Assembly: GCF_014646335.1 (NCBI RefSeq)
Contig: NZ_BMNG01000003.1
Coordinates: forward strand, 62,001-126,000
DNA from: Streptomyces lasiicapitis
GTDB taxonomy: Bacteria > Actinomycetota > Actinomycetes > Streptomycetales > Streptomycetaceae
DNA length: 64,000 nucleotides
Direction of reading: 5' to 3'
Made by a program: the position numbers and the translations under genes. Of the stretch, positions 8,269 to 17,342 are shown one piece after another. Below the pieces are notes generated by a model that ran no database searches, had not been told where the DNA came from, and worked only from the letters and a program-made list of their open reading frames with translations. The first letter of the stretch is position 1. Every line of letters starts with the position of its first letter.

Positions 8269-10227
8269 TTGAACGCCACCCCCGCACCCGACGGCCGTCC
8301 CCAACCACACCCAGCGGGAGCGTGCGGCACGCAATCCGCGCAGACCGCGGAAGCCGGCACGGTTCCCCGGCAGAAGGACAGGAACCAGGGGGCCGAGCAG
8401 TTGCTGCACGGCACCGCCGACCTCCTCGACCACCCCGACCCGCACACGGCGGCACAGGCCGCGGCCGTCGAGAACCTGCTGCGCTGCTGGGTACGGGAGA
8501 ACGACACGGCCGCGCCGGACCACGGCACCCTGCGCGTCCCCCTCGAAGCCAGCGGCACCGCGCTCCTCGTGCCGGTGGACTACTGGTCCCCGACCGGCTG
8601 GCACCGCTTCGGCCTCCCCTGGCTCGAGGACGGCCCGACGAACGCGCCGCCGGTGGACGCCGTCACCGTCGCCGCCCTCCTGAGCCGCGAAACGGCCCGG
8701 ACGGACGAGGCGGTCGAGACGGACGAGGCGGACGAGGAACCCACCGCGCCCGCCGGCCCGAGGGAAGCCCCCGACGGCTCCGACCTCGTCGCCCGCGTCG
8801 CCGACTCCGTCCGCCGCACCGCCGACTTCATCGCCGACCGCAGGAACAACCCGGGGGACACCCCCGACCTCTTCCTCGCCGCCGAACAGTCCCTGCTCCT
8901 CGGCCACCCGCTGCACCCGACCCCGAAGAGCCGCGAAGGCCTCTCCGACACCGAAGTCCGGCTCTACTCACCGGAGTTGCGCGGCGGCTTCCCGCTGCAC
9001 TGGCTCGCCGTCGACCGCTCGGTGCTCGCCATGGACTCCGCCTGGACCGAGCGCGGCCGCGCCCTCCCGGCGGACCAGCTCACCGCCCGCCTGGCGGGTC
9101 CCGACCTGCCGCTCCCGGACGGCCACGCGGCGCTGCCCGCGCATCCGTGGCAGATCCGCGAACTCCGCCACCGCCCCGACACCGCCGCCCTCCTGGACGC
9201 CGGACTCCTCAAGGACCTCGGCCCGCACGGCGAACCCTGGTACCCCACCTCCTCCGTGCGCACCCTCTACCGGCCGGGCGCCCCGGCCATGCTGAAGCTG
9301 TCCCTCGCCCTGCGCATCACCAACTCCCGTCGTGAGAACCTCCGCAAGGAACTCCACCGCGGCGTCGAGGTCCACCGGCTGCTGCGCAGCGGTCTCGCCG
9401 AGCAGTGGCAGGCAGCCCACCCCGGGTTCGACGTGATCCGTGACCCGGCCTGGCTCGCCGTCACCGGCGCCGACGGCGAAGAGGTCACCGGATTCGACCT
9501 CATGATCCGGCACAACCCGTTCCGCTCTGGGGACGACGCCACCTGCATCGCCGGTCTCGTATCCCCGCGGCCGACCGCTCAGCCCACCGGCCAGGACCGG
9601 CCCCCGATGCACTCCCGGCTCGCCGCGATCATCACCCGGCTTGCCGGACACACGGGCCGCTCCCGCGGGGCTGTCGCCACGGAGTGGTTCCTGCGCTACC
9701 TCCAGCACGTCGTACGGCCCGTGCTCTGGCTCGACTCCGAAGCAGGCGTCGCACTGGAGGCCCACCAGCAGAACACCCTGCTCCTTCTCGACCCCGCGGG
9801 CTGGCCCACCGGCGGCCGCTACCGCGACAACCAGGGCTACTACTTCCGCGAGTCCCGCCGCGCCGAGCTGGAGAAGCGGCTGCCCGGCATCGGGGAGCGC
9901 AGCGACACCTTCGTCTCCGACGAGGTCACCGACGAGCGCTTCGCCTACTACCTCGGCATCAACAACGTCCTCGGTCTCATCGGCGCCCTGGGCGCCGAAC
10001 GCCTCGCCGACGAACGGCTGTTGCTCGCCGCGTTCCGCCGCTTCCTCACCGACGCCGCCTCCGGTGCCGGCAAGCTCCGCACCCCGCTGCCCGCCCGGCT
10101 GCTCGACTCACCCGTGCTGCGCTGCAAGGCCAACCTCCTGACGCGGCTGCACGGCCTCGACGAACTCGTCGGACCCGTCGACACCCAATCCGTGTACGTC
10201 ACCATCTCGAACCCCCTCCATGCGTGA
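8269..10227 (+). CDS. IucA/IucC-family NIS siderophore synthetase (first)
   Basis: ATP-dependent synthetase joining a carboxylic acid such as citrate to an amine or alcohol during NRPS-independent siderophore assembly. Starts at TTG (8269) with AAGGAA 5 bases upstream. The 652-residue length is typical. Family motifs include HPLHPTPKSREG, LPAHPWQ, SLALRITNSRREN and the C-terminal EAHQQNTLLLL. An acidic insert near residues 145-156 is an 18-bp tandem duplication encoding TDEAVE/TDEADE (8701-8736). A second synthetase lies two genes downstream, so two amide- or ester-forming steps are expected. The exact substrate cannot be read from sequence. Confidence 0.93.
   Translation: MNATPAPDGRPQPHPAGACGTQSAQTAEAGTVPRQKDRNQGAEQLLHGTADLLDHPDPHTAAQAAAVENLLRCWVRENDTAAPDHGTLRVPLEASGTALLVPVDYWSPTGWHRFGLPWLEDGPTNAPPVDAVTVAALLSRETARTDEAVETDEADEEPTAPAGPREAPDGSDLVARVADSVRRTADFIADRRNNPGDTPDLFLAAEQSLLLGHPLHPTPKSREGLSDTEVRLYSPELRGGFPLHWLAVDRSVLAMDSAWTERGRALPADQLTARLAGPDLPLPDGHAALPAHPWQIRELRHRPDTAALLDAGLLKDLGPHGEPWYPTSSVRTLYRPGAPAMLKLSLALRITNSRRENLRKELHRGVEVHRLLRSGLAEQWQAAHPGFDVIRDPAWLAVTGADGEEVTGFDLMIRHNPFRSGDDATCIAGLVSPRPTAQPTGQDRPPMHSRLAAIITRLAGHTGRSRGAVATEWFLRYLQHVVRPVLWLDSEAGVALEAHQQNTLLLLDPAGWPTGGRYRDNQGYYFRESRRAELEKRLPGIGERSDTFVSDEVTDERFAYYLGINNVLGLIGALGAERLADERLLLAAFRRFLTDAASGAGKLRTPLPARLLDSPVLRCKANLLTRLHGLDELVGPVDTQSVYVTISNPLHA
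8701..8736 (+). repeat. 18-bp tandem duplication in first IucA gene
   Basis: Two adjacent 18-base units differing only slightly, encoding TDEAVE then TDEADE within an acidic linker. Confidence 0.7.
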
Positions 10228-10312
10228 CTGCCCGCGACCTGCCCGCTCCCGGCCCGCCCCGGCCGGGGCGCGCCCTCTTCCCGCCGCCACGGACCACCGT
10301 GTTCGCGCCACC

Positions 10313-10393
10313 GACGACCACGCCCCCTTCCCCCGCCGATGACCACGCCCGCTTCCTGATGACCATGACCCCTTCCTGAGGACCAGGCCCCAC
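10313..10393. repeat. Degenerate ~20-bp tandem repeats in the NIS intergenic region
   Basis: About four imperfect copies of a GATGACCACGCCCNCTTCCT-like unit lie between the first IucA gene and the acetyltransferase. No coding frame is maintained. Confidence 0.6.
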
Positions 10394-10427
10394 CACTGCC
10401 GAATCCCCCTCCGAGAGGAGCGACGCC

Positions 10428-11207
10428 GTGCCTCCCACCGACGCGAGCACCGCCGCCGGAACCGAGCCCGCCACCGCGGGCCCCCCGGACTGTGAAGACA
10501 CCCTGGACCTGCGGCTGCCCGACGAACTCGTCGCGCTGATCGCCGACTGCGGTGGGCGCACGGCACCCCTCACCTCCGGCGGCCCCGCCGCCCCGGACCG
10601 CACGAACGCGGCCACCGAGGCCGAAACAGCACGCGGAGACCTGCTCGACCACGTCGCCACCTGGGGCCCGGCCACCACGGACGCCGGCGTCTTCCAGCTC
10701 GTCCCCGTGTGCCTCGACCGGGACCTCGCGCTCATCAGCCGGTGGATGAACGACCCAGCCGTGGCTGCCTTCTGGGAGCTGGCGGGACCCCCGTCCGTCA
10801 CCGAGGCCCACCTGCGCCCCCAGCTCGAGGGCGACGGACGCAGCGTCCCCTGCCTCGGAGTCCTGGCCGGCACCCCGATGAGCTACTGGGAGATCTACCG
10901 CGCCGACCTCGACCCGCTGGCGCGCCACTACCCCGCACGTCCCCATGACACCGGCATCCACCTCCTCGTCGGCGGAGTCTCCGACCGCGGTCGAGGGCTC
11001 GGCAGCATCCTGCTGAGAGCCACAGCCGATCTCGTACTCGATCACCGTCCTTCCTGCGCACGCGTCGTAGCCGAACCAGACCTGCGCAACACCCCCTCCG
11101 TCTCCGCCTTTCTGAGCGGCGGCTTCCGCTTCGCCGCCGAGGTGGACCTTCCCGACAAGCGGGCGGCGCTCATGGTCCGCGACCGGACCTTGCGCGCCGT
11201 CCTGTGA
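10428..11207 (+). CDS. GNAT N-acyltransferase of siderophore type (IucB/RhbD/MbtK-like)
   Basis: Predicted to transfer an acetyl or other acyl group from CoA to an amine in the NIS siderophore. The GTG at 10428 follows GAGAGGAG. The first ~95 residues are poorly conserved and low-complexity. The GNAT fold begins near residue 95 and contains the IucB-type RWMNDPAVAAFWE segment and GTPMSYWEIYRAD. The acetyl-CoA loop is GVSDRGRGLGSILL, and a late NTPSVSAFLSGGF motif follows. In aerobactin and rhizobactin pathways this partner acts on an N-hydroxylated amine. No flavin N-hydroxylase is encoded here, so acylation of an unhydroxylated amine is possible. Confidence 0.85.
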   Translation: MPPTDASTAAGTEPATAGPPDCEDTLDLRLPDELVALIADCGGRTAPLTSGGPAAPDRTNAATEAETARGDLLDHVATWGPATTDAGVFQLVPVCLDRDLALISRWMNDPAVAAFWELAGPPSVTEAHLRPQLEGDGRSVPCLGVLAGTPMSYWEIYRADLDPLARHYPARPHDTGIHLLVGGVSDRGRGLGSILLRATADLVLDHRPSCARVVAEPDLRNTPSVSAFLSGGFRFAAEVDLPDKRAALMVRDRTLRAVL

Positions 11208-11313
11208 CCCGCCCAGCCCGTCGCCCTCCGACCCACCCTCCGACCCGCTCACTGATCCGCTCACTTCTGTTACACCGCTCGACCCGATCCGGTTCCCTCC
11301 CCGAGGAGTCCCC

Positions 11314-13212
11314 GTGCCGAATCTCTCCGACCCCGCGACACCCCGAACAGATCTGATGCCCCAGGCATCCCCTACGCCTCAGTCACCCCGGACAGCGCAC
11401 GACCGCGCCGCCCTCTACGATCCGCCCGAGCTGACCCGCGAGCGCTGGGAGGAGGCAGGGCAGCGGCTCCTGGCCAAGATCGTCGGCGAGTTCGCGTACG
11501 AGGAAATCATCCGGCCGACAGCGACCGGCGCCGCGGAAACGTACTCCCTCCTCCTCGACGAGCCCTCCGCGGACGGCGAGACCCGCCCCCGCCTCACCTT
11601 CCGTGCCCGCCGCGGCTCCTACGGCAGTTGGCGCGTGGACCCGGCGAGCGTGACCCTCACCGAAGGCACCGGCGGCCCGCGCCCCCTGACCGACCCGCTC
11701 CACTTCCTGACCGCCGCGCGCCGCACCCTGGACCTCGACGGCGCCACCCTCGGCCACCTCATCCGCGAGCTGACCGTCACCCTCAGCGCCGACACCCGCC
11801 TCGACCACGGCGCGCTGACCGCCGAGGAACTCGCCGACGTCGGCTACGCGGAGCTCGAAGGCCACCAGACCGGCCACCCCTGGCTCGTCCTCAACAAAGG
11901 GCGCATCGGGTTCTCCGCGACCGACGCGCGGCACTGGGCCCCCGAGGCCCGCACCAGCGCGCCACTGCCGTGGATCGCGGTGCACACCAGCCTCGCCACC
12001 TACCGGGGTGTGCCGGGCCTGAGCAGCGCGGACGAGCTGTACGCGCGCGAACTGGAGCCCGCCACAAGGGAGTCCTACGCGGCCATACTCCGCGCGCGCG
12101 GTCTCGACCCGCGGGAGTACCTCTACCTGCCGGTGCACCCCTGGCAGTGGGACGACATCGTGCTGCCCCTCTTCGCCCCCTCCATCGCCGCGGGGACGAT
12201 CGTCCCGCTGCCCACCGACGGCGATCTGCGTCTGCCCCAGCAGTCCATCCGGACCTTCCTGAACACCACACGCCCCGACCGCCACACGGTCAAACTGCCG
12301 CTCTCGGTCCTCAACACCCTGGTGTGGCGCGGCCTGCCCACCGAGCGGACGGTCGCCGCCTCGGCCGTCACCTCCTGGGTGCACGCCCTGCGCGACGGCG
12401 ACCCCTTCCTGCGGGACGAGTGCCGGGTGATCCTCCTCGGAGAGGTCGCCGCCGTCGCGGTCGAGCACCCCGTGTACGACTCGCTCCCCGAAGTTCCCTA
12501 CCAGTACAAGGAACTGTTGGGCGCCATCTGGCGCGAGCCCCTCACGCGCTACCTCGCGCCGGGGGAGCGCGCCCGCACGCTCGCCGCGCTCCTGCACACC
12601 GATCCGCAGGGCCGCGCGTTCGTCGCGGAGCTCGTACGCCGCTCCGGACTCACCCCCACGGTCTGGCTGACGCATCTGTTCGCCGCGCTGCTACCGCCCC
12701 TACTGCAGTTCCTCTACCGGTACGGAACGGTGTTCTCGCCGCACGGGGAGAACACCATCGTCGTTTTCGACGACAAGGACGTGCCCGTGCGCCTCGCGGT
12801 CAAGGACTTCGTGGACGACGTCAACGTCAGCGCGGAACCGGTGCCGGAGCACGCCTCCATGCCCGATGACGTACGCGAGATCCTGCTCACCGAGCCGCCG
12901 GCCTTTCTGACGCAGTTCATCCACGCCGGGCTCTTCGTAGGTGTCTTCCGCTATCTGGCTCCCTTGTGCGAGGAGCAACTGGGCGTCCCCGAGGCCGACT
13001 TCTGGTCCCTCGTCCGGGCCGAGATCCTGCGCCATCAGGCCCGCGCCCCCGAGCTGAAGGAGCGCTACGAGATGTTCGACCTGCTCACCCCACGTATCGA
13101 GCGCCTGTGCCTGAACCGCAACCGGCTCCACCTCGATGGTTACCGCGACCGCCCCCAGCGCCCGCACGCCGCTGTCCACGGGACCGTGCCCAACCCCCTC
13201 CACCCGTCTTGA
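11314..13212 (+). CDS. IucA/IucC-family NIS siderophore synthetase (second)
   Basis: Second ATP-dependent siderophore synthetase of 632 residues, probably completing the molecule begun by the first. The GTG at 11314 has GAGGAG upstream; an in-frame ATG at 11356 is an alternative. Motifs include YLPVHPWQWDD, SIRTFLNTT, the ATP-site region FSPHGENTIVVFDD and VKDFVDDVNVS, which fit the RhbF/IucC side of the family. It ends the NIS cluster; dinG begins 50 bases further on under its own promoter. No exporter, receptor or reductase gene adjoins it. Confidence 0.93.
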   Translation: MPNLSDPATPRTDLMPQASPTPQSPRTAHDRAALYDPPELTRERWEEAGQRLLAKIVGEFAYEEIIRPTATGAAETYSLLLDEPSADGETRPRLTFRARRGSYGSWRVDPASVTLTEGTGGPRPLTDPLHFLTAARRTLDLDGATLGHLIRELTVTLSADTRLDHGALTAEELADVGYAELEGHQTGHPWLVLNKGRIGFSATDARHWAPEARTSAPLPWIAVHTSLATYRGVPGLSSADELYARELEPATRESYAAILRARGLDPREYLYLPVHPWQWDDIVLPLFAPSIAAGTIVPLPTDGDLRLPQQSIRTFLNTTRPDRHTVKLPLSVLNTLVWRGLPTERTVAASAVTSWVHALRDGDPFLRDECRVILLGEVAAVAVEHPVYDSLPEVPYQYKELLGAIWREPLTRYLAPGERARTLAALLHTDPQGRAFVAELVRRSGLTPTVWLTHLFAALLPPLLQFLYRYGTVFSPHGENTIVVFDDKDVPVRLAVKDFVDDVNVSAEPVPEHASMPDDVREILLTEPPAFLTQFIHAGLFVGVFRYLAPLCEEQLGVPEADFWSLVRAEILRHQARAPELKERYEMFDLLTPRIERLCLNRNRLHLDGYRDRPQRPHAAVHGTVPNPLHPS

Positions 13213-13229
13213 TCTCGGTGTTGGCGCTG

Positions 13230-13252
13230 TTGTCAGTGGGGCACCGTAGGCT
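13230..13252 (+). promoter_or_regulatory. PafBC/RecA-NDp-type DNA-damage promoter of dinG
   Basis: TTGTCAGTG (13230-13238), exactly eight bases, then TAGGCT (13247-13252). This matches the TTGTCRGTG-N8-TAnnnT motif of the RecA/LexA-independent damage promoters of mycobacteria and streptomycetes. Only nine bases separate the -10 from the ATG, so the message is probably leaderless. Confidence 0.8.
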
Positions 13253-13261
13253 GGTCGAGCT

Positions 13262-15316
13262 ATGACGAAGCCCTCCCTCCCCGAGCTCCTGCACGCCGCC
13301 GTCGCCGCTGTCGGCGGCACCGAGCGCCCCGGCCAGGTGACCATGGCCGAGACCGTCGCCGAGGCGATCGACGACGGTTCCCACCTGCTGGTTCAGGCCG
13401 GCACCGGCACCGGCAAGTCCCTGGGCTATCTGGTGCCCGCGCTCGCGCACGGGGAGCGGGTCGTCGTCGCGACGGCCACGCTGGCCCTGCAGCGCCAGCT
13501 CGTCGAGCGCGACCTGCCGCGGACGGTGGACGCGCTGCACCCGCTGCTGCGCCGCCGCCCCGCCTTCGCCATGCTCAAGGGCAGATCGAACTACCTCTGC
13601 CTGCACCGCCTCCACGAAGGCGTGCCGCAGGAGGAGGAAGAGGGCCTGTTCGACCAGTTCGAGGCCGCGGCGCCCACCAGCAAGCTGGGCCGCGACCTGC
13701 TGCGCATGCGGGACTGGGCGGACGAGACGGAGACCGGCGACCGCGACGACCTGACCCCGGGCGTCTCCGACCGCGCCTGGGCGCAGGTGTCCGTCTCCTC
13801 CAGGGAATGCCTCGGCGCCTCGAAGTGCGCGTACGGCCAGGAGTGCTTCGCCGAGGCGGCCCGGGAGCGGGCGAAGCTCTCCGAGGTCGTCGTCACCAAT
13901 CACGCGCTGCTCGCGATCGACGCCATCGAGGGCGCCCCCGTGCTGCCCCAGCACGAGGTGCTGATCGTGGACGAGGCCCACGAGCTGGTGTCCCGCGTCA
14001 CCGGTGTCGCCACGGGCGAGCTCACTCCGGGGCAGGTCAACCGGGCGGTGCGGCGCTCGGCGAAGCTGGTCAACGAGAAGGCCGCGGATCAGCTCCAGAC
14101 GGCCGCAGAGGGCTTCGAGCGCCTCATGGAGCTGGCGCTGCCGGGGCGTCTCGAAGAGGTCCCTGAGGACCTCGGCTATGCCCTGATGGCCCTGCGTGAC
14201 GCCGCGCGCACGGTCATCTCGGCGCTCGGCTCCACCCGCGACAAGTCCGTCCAGGACGAGGACGCGGTCCGCAAGCAGGCCCTGGCCGCCGTGGAGTCGA
14301 TCCACGACGTCGCGGAGCGCATCACGAACGGCTCCGAGTACGACGTCGTCTGGTACGAACGGCACGACCGCTTCGGTGCCTCCCTGCGGGTGGCTCCCAT
14401 GTCCGTGTCGGGCCTGCTCCGCGAGAAGCTGTTCACGGACCGCTCCGTGGTCCTGACGTCCGCGACCCTCAAACTCGGCGGCGACTTCAACGGCGTCGGG
14501 GCGTCCCTTGGCCTTGCCCCCGAGGGCACCCGGGCCGAGGACACCCCGGTCTGGAAGGGCCTCGACGTCGGCTCGCCCTTCGACTATCGCAAGCAGGGCA
14601 TTCTGTACGTCGCGCAGCACCTGGCACGTCCGGGGCGCGAGGGCACGCGCGCCGACATGCTGGACGAGCTCGCCGAGCTGATCGAGGCGGCGGGCGGGCG
14701 GACGCTCGGCCTGTTCTCCTCGATGCGGGCGGCGCAGTCCGCGGCCGAGGAGCTGCGGGACCGGCTCGACATGCCGATCCTGCTGCAGGGCGAGGAGACC
14801 CTCGGTGAGCTGATCAAGGGGTTCGCGGCCGACGCGAAGACGTGTCTGTTCGGCACGCTCTCGCTGTGGCAGGGCGTCGACGTACCGGGCGCCAACTGCC
14901 AGCTGGTGATCATGGACAAGATCCCGTTCCCGCGCCCCGACGATCCGCTGATGAGCGCCCGGCAGAAGGCCGTGGACGAGGCGGGCGGCAATGGCTTCAT
15001 GGCGGTCGCGGCGACGCATGCGGCGCTGCTGATGGCCCAGGGCGCCGGTCGTCTTGTGCGGGCGTCGGGGGACCGCGGTGTGGTGGCGGTCCTGGACCCG
15101 CGGCTTGCCACCGCGCGCTACGGGAGCTATCTGCGGGCTTCGCTGCCGGACTTCTGGTACACCACGGACCGTAATCAGGTGCGCCGCTCGCTGGCGGCGA
15201 TCGACGCGGTGGCGAATGCGGCGGAGTCGAATGCGGCGGAGGCGACGACGGCGGAGTCGGCCGTGGAGCCGGCCGTGGTGGAGTCGGCGACGGTGGTGGA
15301 GTCGGCGGAGGCGTAG
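13262..15316 (+). CDS. dinG: DinG/XPD-like ATP-dependent DNA helicase
   Basis: Superfamily 2 iron-sulfur helicase that unwinds DNA with 5'-3' polarity in repair. The 684-residue product has Walker A in QAGTGTGKS, the DEAH box in LIVDEAHELV and late motifs WQGVDVPG and QGAGRLVR. Four cysteines suited to a 4Fe-4S cluster are visible: one in YLCLH, then three in CLGASKCAYGQEC. The last ~35 residues are Ala/Glu/Val-rich and probably disordered. There is no usual ribosome-binding site, in keeping with a leaderless transcript from the upstream damage promoter. It converges on lexA, giving two differently controlled DNA-damage genes side by side. Confidence 0.94.
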   Translation: MTKPSLPELLHAAVAAVGGTERPGQVTMAETVAEAIDDGSHLLVQAGTGTGKSLGYLVPALAHGERVVVATATLALQRQLVERDLPRTVDALHPLLRRRPAFAMLKGRSNYLCLHRLHEGVPQEEEEGLFDQFEAAAPTSKLGRDLLRMRDWADETETGDRDDLTPGVSDRAWAQVSVSSRECLGASKCAYGQECFAEAARERAKLSEVVVTNHALLAIDAIEGAPVLPQHEVLIVDEAHELVSRVTGVATGELTPGQVNRAVRRSAKLVNEKAADQLQTAAEGFERLMELALPGRLEEVPEDLGYALMALRDAARTVISALGSTRDKSVQDEDAVRKQALAAVESIHDVAERITNGSEYDVVWYERHDRFGASLRVAPMSVSGLLREKLFTDRSVVLTSATLKLGGDFNGVGASLGLAPEGTRAEDTPVWKGLDVGSPFDYRKQGILYVAQHLARPGREGTRADMLDELAELIEAAGGRTLGLFSSMRAAQSAAEELRDRLDMPILLQGEETLGELIKGFAADAKTCLFGTLSLWQGVDVPGANCQLVIMDKIPFPRPDDPLMSARQKAVDEAGGNGFMAVAATHAALLMAQGAGRLVRASGDRGVVAVLDPRLATARYGSYLRASLPDFWYTTDRNQVRRSLAAIDAVANAAESNAAEATTAESAVEPAVVESATVVESAEA

Positions 15317-15362
15317 CTCTTCGCGGCTCTTCACGCGGGGCGGGGCTCGTCCGCACATGAGA

Positions 15363-15398
15363 CGGGCCCCGGAACCGGCGCAGAGGTCCCGGGGCCCG
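15363..15398. terminator. Bidirectional terminator between dinG and lexA
   Basis: Ten-base arms (15363-15372 and 15389-15398) form a perfect GC stem with a 16-base loop between the two convergent stops. Confidence 0.75.
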
Positions 15399-15413
15399 GT
15401 CAGGGGCGGAGGC

Positions 15414-16199
15414 TCACACGCGACGCAGGACCGCGACCACCTTGCCGAGGATGGTCGCCTCGTCGCCGGGGATCGGCTGGTACGCGGAGTTGTGCGGCAG
15501 GAGCCAGACGTGGCCGTCTTCGCGCTTGAAGCGCTTGACGGTCGCCTCGCCGTCGAGCATGGCGGCGACGATGTCGCCGTTCTCGGCGACGGGCTGGCGG
15601 CGGACCGTGACCCAGTCCCCGTCACAGATGGCGGCCTCGATCATGGAGTCGCCGACGACCTTCAGGACGAAGAGCTCGCCGTCCCCGACGAGCTGCCGGG
15701 GGAGGGGGAACACATCCTCGACGGACTCCTCGGCGAGGATCGGGCCGCCTGCCGCGATGCGGCCGACCAGCGGGACGTACGAAGCGGCGGGCTTGCCCGT
15801 GGTGTCGGTGGCCTGGTTGCTCGGCTGGTCCGAGCCGCGGACCTCGTACGCCCGGGGGCGGTGGGGGTCGCGGCGGAGGAAGCCCTTGCGCTCCAGGGCC
15901 ATGAGCTGGTGCGCCACCGAGGAGGTGCTGGAGAGGCCGACCGCCTGACCGATCTCACGCATCGACGGCGGGTAACCCCTCCGCTGCACCGAGTCCCTGA
16001 TGACCTCGATCACCCGGCGTTGGCGATCGGTGAGCCCGGAGCTGTCGGCGCGGATTCCTGGAGGTCGGCCCGGCAGGGAGCGCGTGGGCTTGGGCCCCTC
16101 CTGGTTCGTGGCTGCGTCATTCATGGCATGCACCGGCTCGAATCGGCTCTGGGAGCGGTCCTGGGCAGTGATGGTGGCGCTGTCTGCGGTGGTGGTCAC
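15414..16199 (-). CDS. lexA: LexA SOS repressor
   Basis: Represses DNA-damage genes until RecA filaments trigger its self-cleavage. From the GTG at 16199 the product is 261 residues. A disordered N-terminal extension of about 60 residues, usual for Streptomyces, precedes the winged-helix DNA-binding domain ([14 protein letters not shown] to LERKGFLRR). The cleavage bond is the Ala-Gly in [10 protein letters not shown]. The catalytic serine is in [11 protein letters not shown] and the lysine in [11 protein letters not shown]. An internal ATG (MNDAATN) could also serve as start. An SOS box lies 67 bases upstream, so it should repress itself. Confidence 0.97.
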   Translation of the reverse strand: MTTTADSATITAQDRSQSRFEPVHAMNDAATNQEGPKPTRSLPGRPPGIRADSSGLTDRQRRVIEVIRDSVQRRGYPPSMREIGQAVGLSSTSSVAHQLMALERKGFLRRDPHRPRAYEVRGSDQPSNQATDTTGKPAASYVPLVGRIAAGGPILAEESVEDVFPLPRQLVGDGELFVLKVVGDSMIEAAICDGDWVTVRRQPVAENGDIVAAMLDGEATVKRFKREDGHVWLLPHNSAYQPIPGDEATILGKVVAVLRRV

Positions 16200-16265
16200 G
16201 TCGGTCGGCCCCTCTCGAGATGTTCTCCCTAGTTAGCCAACGGTAGTTGCTTTCGAAAGGTTGCG

Positions 16266-16281
16266 CCAAACACACGTTCGA
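16266..16281 (-). promoter_or_regulatory. LexA binding site (SOS box)
   Basis: The minus strand reads TCGAACGTGTGTTTGG, very close to the actinobacterial SOS box (TCGAAC-N4-GTTCGA type). It is placed for lexA autoregulation. Confidence 0.93.
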
Positions 16282-16501
16282 GTGAAAAATCGTAGATTCC
16301 CTGCCGCGATCACGTGTCTGGGTGTATGGCTGACGCTCGGGCCGAAAGAAATTTCGGTTCATTACGGTACGCTTCACCGCCGGGGCCGAGACCCTGCCGG
16401 AGGCGGTTTCCATAGTGCCACTGGGTGCTCCGGCGACGGGGCACCGGGCCCTCCCGGGCGGTGTCGGCGACGACACGCGATGGTGTCGAAATTTACGGCA
16501 A

Positions 16502-16517
16502 ACCCCAGATCTAGTGG
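16502..16517 (+). promoter_or_regulatory. Putative NrdR box 1
   Basis: ACCCCAGATCTAGTGG matches the 16-bp NrdR consensus acaCTATATATAGtgt at about 11 positions. Confidence 0.6.
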
Positions 16518-16532
16518 TTGGATTGCAACCGC

Positions 16533-16548
16533 AGCCCAGAAGTTGTGG
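16533..16548 (+). promoter_or_regulatory. Putative NrdR box 2
   Basis: AGCCCAGAAGTTGTGG is a weaker match (about 8 of 16) but begins exactly 31 bases after box 1. That is the three-helical-turn spacing known for tandem NrdR boxes. Confidence 0.5.
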
Positions 16549-16658
16549 TCCCCGGTCTTTCGAGCCCGCGGGCATCGCCTATGCTGGGGGCTGCTTCGAG
16601 GGTCCCGAGGGCCCGTTGAGGTCTTTGAGACGTGCCGTGAAGGAGGGTTGGGAGTTCC

Positions 16659-17201
16659 ATGCACTGCCCCTTCTGCAGGCACCCCGACAGCCGCGTAGTC
16701 GACAGCCGCACCACTGATGACGGCACGTCGATCCGCAGGCGCCGTCAGTGTCCGGACTGCACGCGTCGTTTCACGACCGTGGAGACCTGCTCGCTGATGG
16801 TCGTCAAACGCAGCGGCGTCACCGAGCCGTTCAGCCGCACCAAGGTCATCAACGGCGTCCGCAAGGCATGCCAGGGGCGGCCCGTGACCGAGGACGCGCT
16901 CGCCGCACTCGGCCAGCGTGTCGAAGAGGCGGTCCGGGCCACCGGAAGTGCCGAACTGACCACCCACGACGTGGGACTGGCCATACTCGGCCCGCTGCAG
17001 GAACTCGACCTCGTCGCCTATCTGCGCTTCGCGTCCGTGTACCGGGCGTTCGACTCGCTCGAGGACTTCGAGGCCGCCGTCGAAGAGCTGCGAGGGCGGC
17101 GCGACGCCGCACCCGACGGCTCCGCCGCGGAGCGGACCGCGACCGGCCGCGGGCCCGGTGGGACTGCCGAAGTCCCGCAGCCTGCCACCGCCGCCGACTG
17201 A
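16659..17201 (+). CDS. nrdR: Transcriptional repressor NrdR of ribonucleotide reductase genes
   Basis: Senses dATP/ATP and represses ribonucleotide reductase operons. The 180-residue product opens with a zinc ribbon (Cys3, Cys6, Cys31, Cys34: CPFC and CPDC). An ATP-cone domain follows (about residues 48-140, beginning [15 protein letters not shown]). The C-terminal ~35 residues are a variable Ala/Gly/Pro-rich tail. The ATG has GGGAG six bases upstream and an additional GAAGGAGG further back. The gene precedes nrdJ, which it is known to control in Streptomyces; tandem NrdR-like boxes upstream support control of both genes. Confidence 0.97.
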   Translation: MHCPFCRHPDSRVVDSRTTDDGTSIRRRRQCPDCTRRFTTVETCSLMVVKRSGVTEPFSRTKVINGVRKACQGRPVTEDALAALGQRVEEAVRATGSAELTTHDVGLAILGPLQELDLVAYLRFASVYRAFDSLEDFEAAVEELRGRRDAAPDGSAAERTATGRGPGGTAEVPQPATAAD

Positions 17202-17342
17202 CCGGATCCCGGATCCGGGTCCGGCGGCTTACCAGACCTGTCGTGGGTCGCCCGCAGGGGTGTCCACGGCACAAGACAACACACCGTGCTGCGGGAAGAA
17301 CGTGGCACTTCAGGGCGTTTTAGCCTGAAACAGGGAGGCGGC

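Larger units (their letters stand above)
16200..16658. other. Divergent lexA-nrdR control region
   Basis: 459 bases with no credible gene. The left part carries the lexA SOS box. The right part carries two NrdR-box-like sites and a possible -10 TATGCT (16580-16585). I looked for a cobalamin riboswitch and saw no B12-box-like element. Confidence 0.7.

Noticed and set aside
10228..10427. Small gene in the repetitive gap before the acetyltransferase
   Set aside because: No frame is kept across the degenerate 20-bp repeats and there is no ribosome-binding site at a suitable start.
16282..16658. Cobalamin riboswitch before nrdRJ
   Set aside because: No B12-box-like sequence or matching stem arrangement was seen. 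Control by NrdR boxes explains the region better.
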